Program-made: the position numbers and the translations under genes | The notes under the pieces: generated by a model | What the model saw: only the letters and a program-made list of their open reading frames with translations | What the model was told of the DNA's origin: nothing | Databases searched by the model: none | Source of the DNA: JAUIHN01 sp964556075 | GTDB lineage: Bacteria; Patescibacteriota; Saccharimonadia; Saccharimonadales; Saccharimonadaceae | DNA: 6,304 nt | Assembly: GCA_964556075.1 (NCBI GenBank) | Contig: CAZKUV010000044.1 | Coordinates: 1-6,304, forward strand | Direction of reading: 5' to 3' | In this document: positions 5,429 through 6,304 of the stretch, in pieces | Numbering within the stretch: the first letter of the stretch is position 1 | Layout of the letters: every line of letters begins with the position of its first letter

Positions 5429-5761
5429 TTAGACAGGAGGTACTTCCCATACCCGGCAATCGACTCGAAATCCTAAGCCGTTCATGCGGAGGTAGAGAAT
5501 ACCGTTTTTTACCTCCGCCCAGGTGAGGTTGAGCCGTACGGAGACTCGGTCTCCATTTGACTCGGGATGAAATACCATCACCCCATTCGAGAAGGTGATG
5601 TCCTTGATGACCCCCTTCCCACGGTAGCATGGTTCGGAAAATTCGAACCGACAACCCCTCAGCTGATCCTTGACAGCTAGTATATACGTGGGCAGATCTA
5701 CTGGGGTCCCCGGAGTTACGAAGTTCCGAACCCGCTGAACAACCGACTGATGGAAATTCAC
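5429..5761 (-). CDS. Small protein of unknown function (110 aa)
   Basis: I do not recognise this protein. It has a short possibly helical N-terminus (residues 1-15, MNFHQSVVQRVRNFV) and then alternating strands (RGCRFEFSEP, GVIKDITFSNGVMVFHP, RVSVRLNLTWAEVKNGILYLRMNG, GFRVDCRVWEV), so a small beta-sandwich or barrel is likely. Cysteines are at 37, 45 and 102. There is no signal peptide and no membrane helix. The GTG start at 5761 is supported by AGGAGGT 7 nt upstream, in a leader like that of the neighbouring small gene. The protein shows no visible similarity to that neighbour although promoter type, leader and terminator match. Divergent from the ABC-F gene. Confidence 0.8.
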   Translation of the reverse strand: MNFHQSVVQRVRNFVTPGTPVDLPTYILAVKDQLRGCRFEFSEPCYRGKGVIKDITFSNGVMVFHPESNGDRVSVRLNLTWAEVKNGILYLRMNGLGFRVDCRVWEVPPV

Positions 5762-5768
5762 GGTACTT

Positions 5769-5801
5769 ACCTCCTAATGTACTAGGCTCACGCCCGTGCG
5801 C
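5769..5801 (-). promoter_or_regulatory. Structured 5' leader with Shine-Dalgarno, 110-aa gene
   Basis: The minus strand carries a 6-position hairpin (GCGCAC, loop GGGC, GTGAGC; 5786-5801, one G-A mismatch) followed at once by CTAGTACATTAGGAGGT (5785-5769), which holds the Shine-Dalgarno AGGAGGT. Compared with the other leader, stem position 5 changes from G-C to A-T with pairing kept, and the loop changes from GGGT to GGGC. The expected leader is about 48 nt. Confidence 0.65.
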
Positions 5802-5815
5802 GAGTCAACTGTAGG

Positions 5816-5844
5816 ATAATAGCATAAAAAGTTTAAATGGTCAA
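5816..5844 (-). promoter_or_regulatory. Promoter of the 110-aa gene
   Basis: On the minus strand there is a -35 TTGACC (5839-5844), a 17-bp spacer (5822-5838), and an extended -10 with TGC before TATTAT (5816-5821). Transcription should start near 5809. Its -35 lies two bases from the -35-like TTACCA of the divergent ABC-F promoter. Confidence 0.78.
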
Positions 5845-5846
5845 TA

Positions 5847-5875
5847 TTACCATAATGTCTCACCTCTGTTAGAAT
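5847..5875 (+). promoter_or_regulatory. Promoter of the ABC-F gene
   Basis: A -35-like TTACCA (5847-5852), a 17-nt spacer, and an extended -10 TGTTAGAAT (hexamer 5870-5875). The -10 ends 9 nt before ATG 5885, so the mRNA should be leaderless or have only 1-3 leader nucleotides. No Shine-Dalgarno is seen in the 9 nt between (AACGAAGTC). Confidence 0.6.
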
Positions 5876-5884
5876 AACGAAGTC

Positions 5885-6304
5885 ATGATTGCGGATATTT
5901 CCATTTCTGAAAAGTCGTTTGGCCCCAAAGTATTGATGACCGGGGTTAAGTTTAGTATTGATGACGGTGAGAAAGTCGGAGTCATCGGGCGCAATGGCAT
6001 CGGAAAATCTACCCTGTTTGGTATTCTAGCTGGAACTGACACTGACTTTACCGGGGATATAATCTTTAAAAAAGGAACCGTTATCGCAAAGACCGCTCAG
6101 GAGCATCATAATCTAGGCGATACAACCGTACTTCAGTACGTCTTGTCGGGTTTGCCGGAATATCCGGAGCTGAGTCATATTATCGAGACTTATCCATTGA
6201 CGATGGGAGACGACATGAAGAAAATCGAGCGATATACAGCCGCCCTTCAGCGGTTTGGCGATAAAGGCTTCTATCAGGTTGAGGAAAAAATCGAAAGAGA
6301 GCTT
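5885..6304 (+). CDS. ABC-F family ATPase, 5' part
   Basis: The first 140 codons of an ABC-F type ATP-binding protein, a family of soluble twin-ATPase proteins without membrane domains that act on the ribosome (translation factors of the Uup/EttA type or ribosome-protection proteins). The fold starts at once (MIADISISEKSFGPKVLMTG). The Walker A motif GRNGIGKST lies at residues 35-43. A Q-loop candidate is Gln72 in KTAQEHH. After the helical region, RFGDKGFYQVEEKIEREL (123-140) corresponds to the family's usual stretch after the Q-loop (typically GG-Y-x-x-E-x-x). The second ATPase domain, signature motifs and linker lie beyond the window, so the subfamily cannot be set. The gap from the extended -10 to the ATG is 9 nt. 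Confidence 0.92.
   Translation, partial: MIADISISEKSFGPKVLMTGVKFSIDDGEKVGVIGRNGIGKSTLFGILAGTDTDFTGDIIFKKGTVIAKTAQEHHNLGDTTVLQYVLSGLPEYPELSHIIETYPLTMGDDMKKIERYTAALQRFGDKGFYQVEEKIEREL

Noticed and set aside
5325..5654. Second minus-strand frame overlapping the 110-aa gene
   Set aside because: Its reading runs through the terminator repeat and into the promoter of the next unit, and it has no ribosome binding site; the frame at 5429-5761 has all signals.

Overview
The window looks like a compact bacterial chromosome segment of roughly balanced base composition. Genes are packed with gaps of a few bases or overlapping stop codons, and most proteins are short for their families. TAG, TAA and TGA all act as stops. 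The mix of smpB, an exodeoxyribonuclease III, a divergent guanylate-kinase-like protein, an MTH1-like NUDIX protein, two small GT2 glycosyltransferases and an ABC-F ATPase, with no mobile-element genes, fits a streamlined genome. A Patescibacteria/CPR member such as Saccharibacteria is my best guess, but this rests on overall impression and not on a marker gene.

Left block (1-2430, minus strand): smpB, xth, a guanylate-kinase-like gene and an MTH1-like NUDIX gene run in one direction. xth has its own promoter-like element just after the smpB stop. The last three genes are tightly linked (3-nt gap, then a 4-nt overlap) and look like one operon, possibly with a nucleotide-pool and DNA-repair theme. 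The NUDIX frame is cut by the window edge and appears to carry a frameshift.

Middle block (2466-4884): an alpha/beta hydrolase diverges from smpB and converges on a GT2 glycosyltransferase, the two sharing one CTAG as overlapping stops. That GT2 gene diverges from a second GT2 gene, with two face-to-face extended -10 elements four bases apart.

Right block (4880-5844, minus strand): two consecutive small-gene cassettes. Each has a consensus-like -35/-10 promoter with 17-bp spacing, a leader of about 50 nt with a 6-bp GC hairpin and GGGY loop, a near-identical segment containing a strong Shine-Dalgarno sequence, a 99- or 110-codon gene of unknown function, and a perfectly identical 71-bp hairpin-plus-U-tract terminator touching the stop codon. 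The two proteins show no similarity I can see although their control elements match. This is the most unusual part of the window. An ABC-F ATPase gene then starts on the plus strand and runs off the right edge.

A second theme is initiation. All six other transcription-unit starts (smpB, xth, hydrolase, both GT2 genes, ABC-F) have an extended -10 (TGN plus hexamer) ending only 6-10 nt before the start codon and little or no Shine-Dalgarno sequence, so leaderless or nearly leaderless mRNAs are predicted. The two cassettes instead use long structured leaders with strong Shine-Dalgarno sites.
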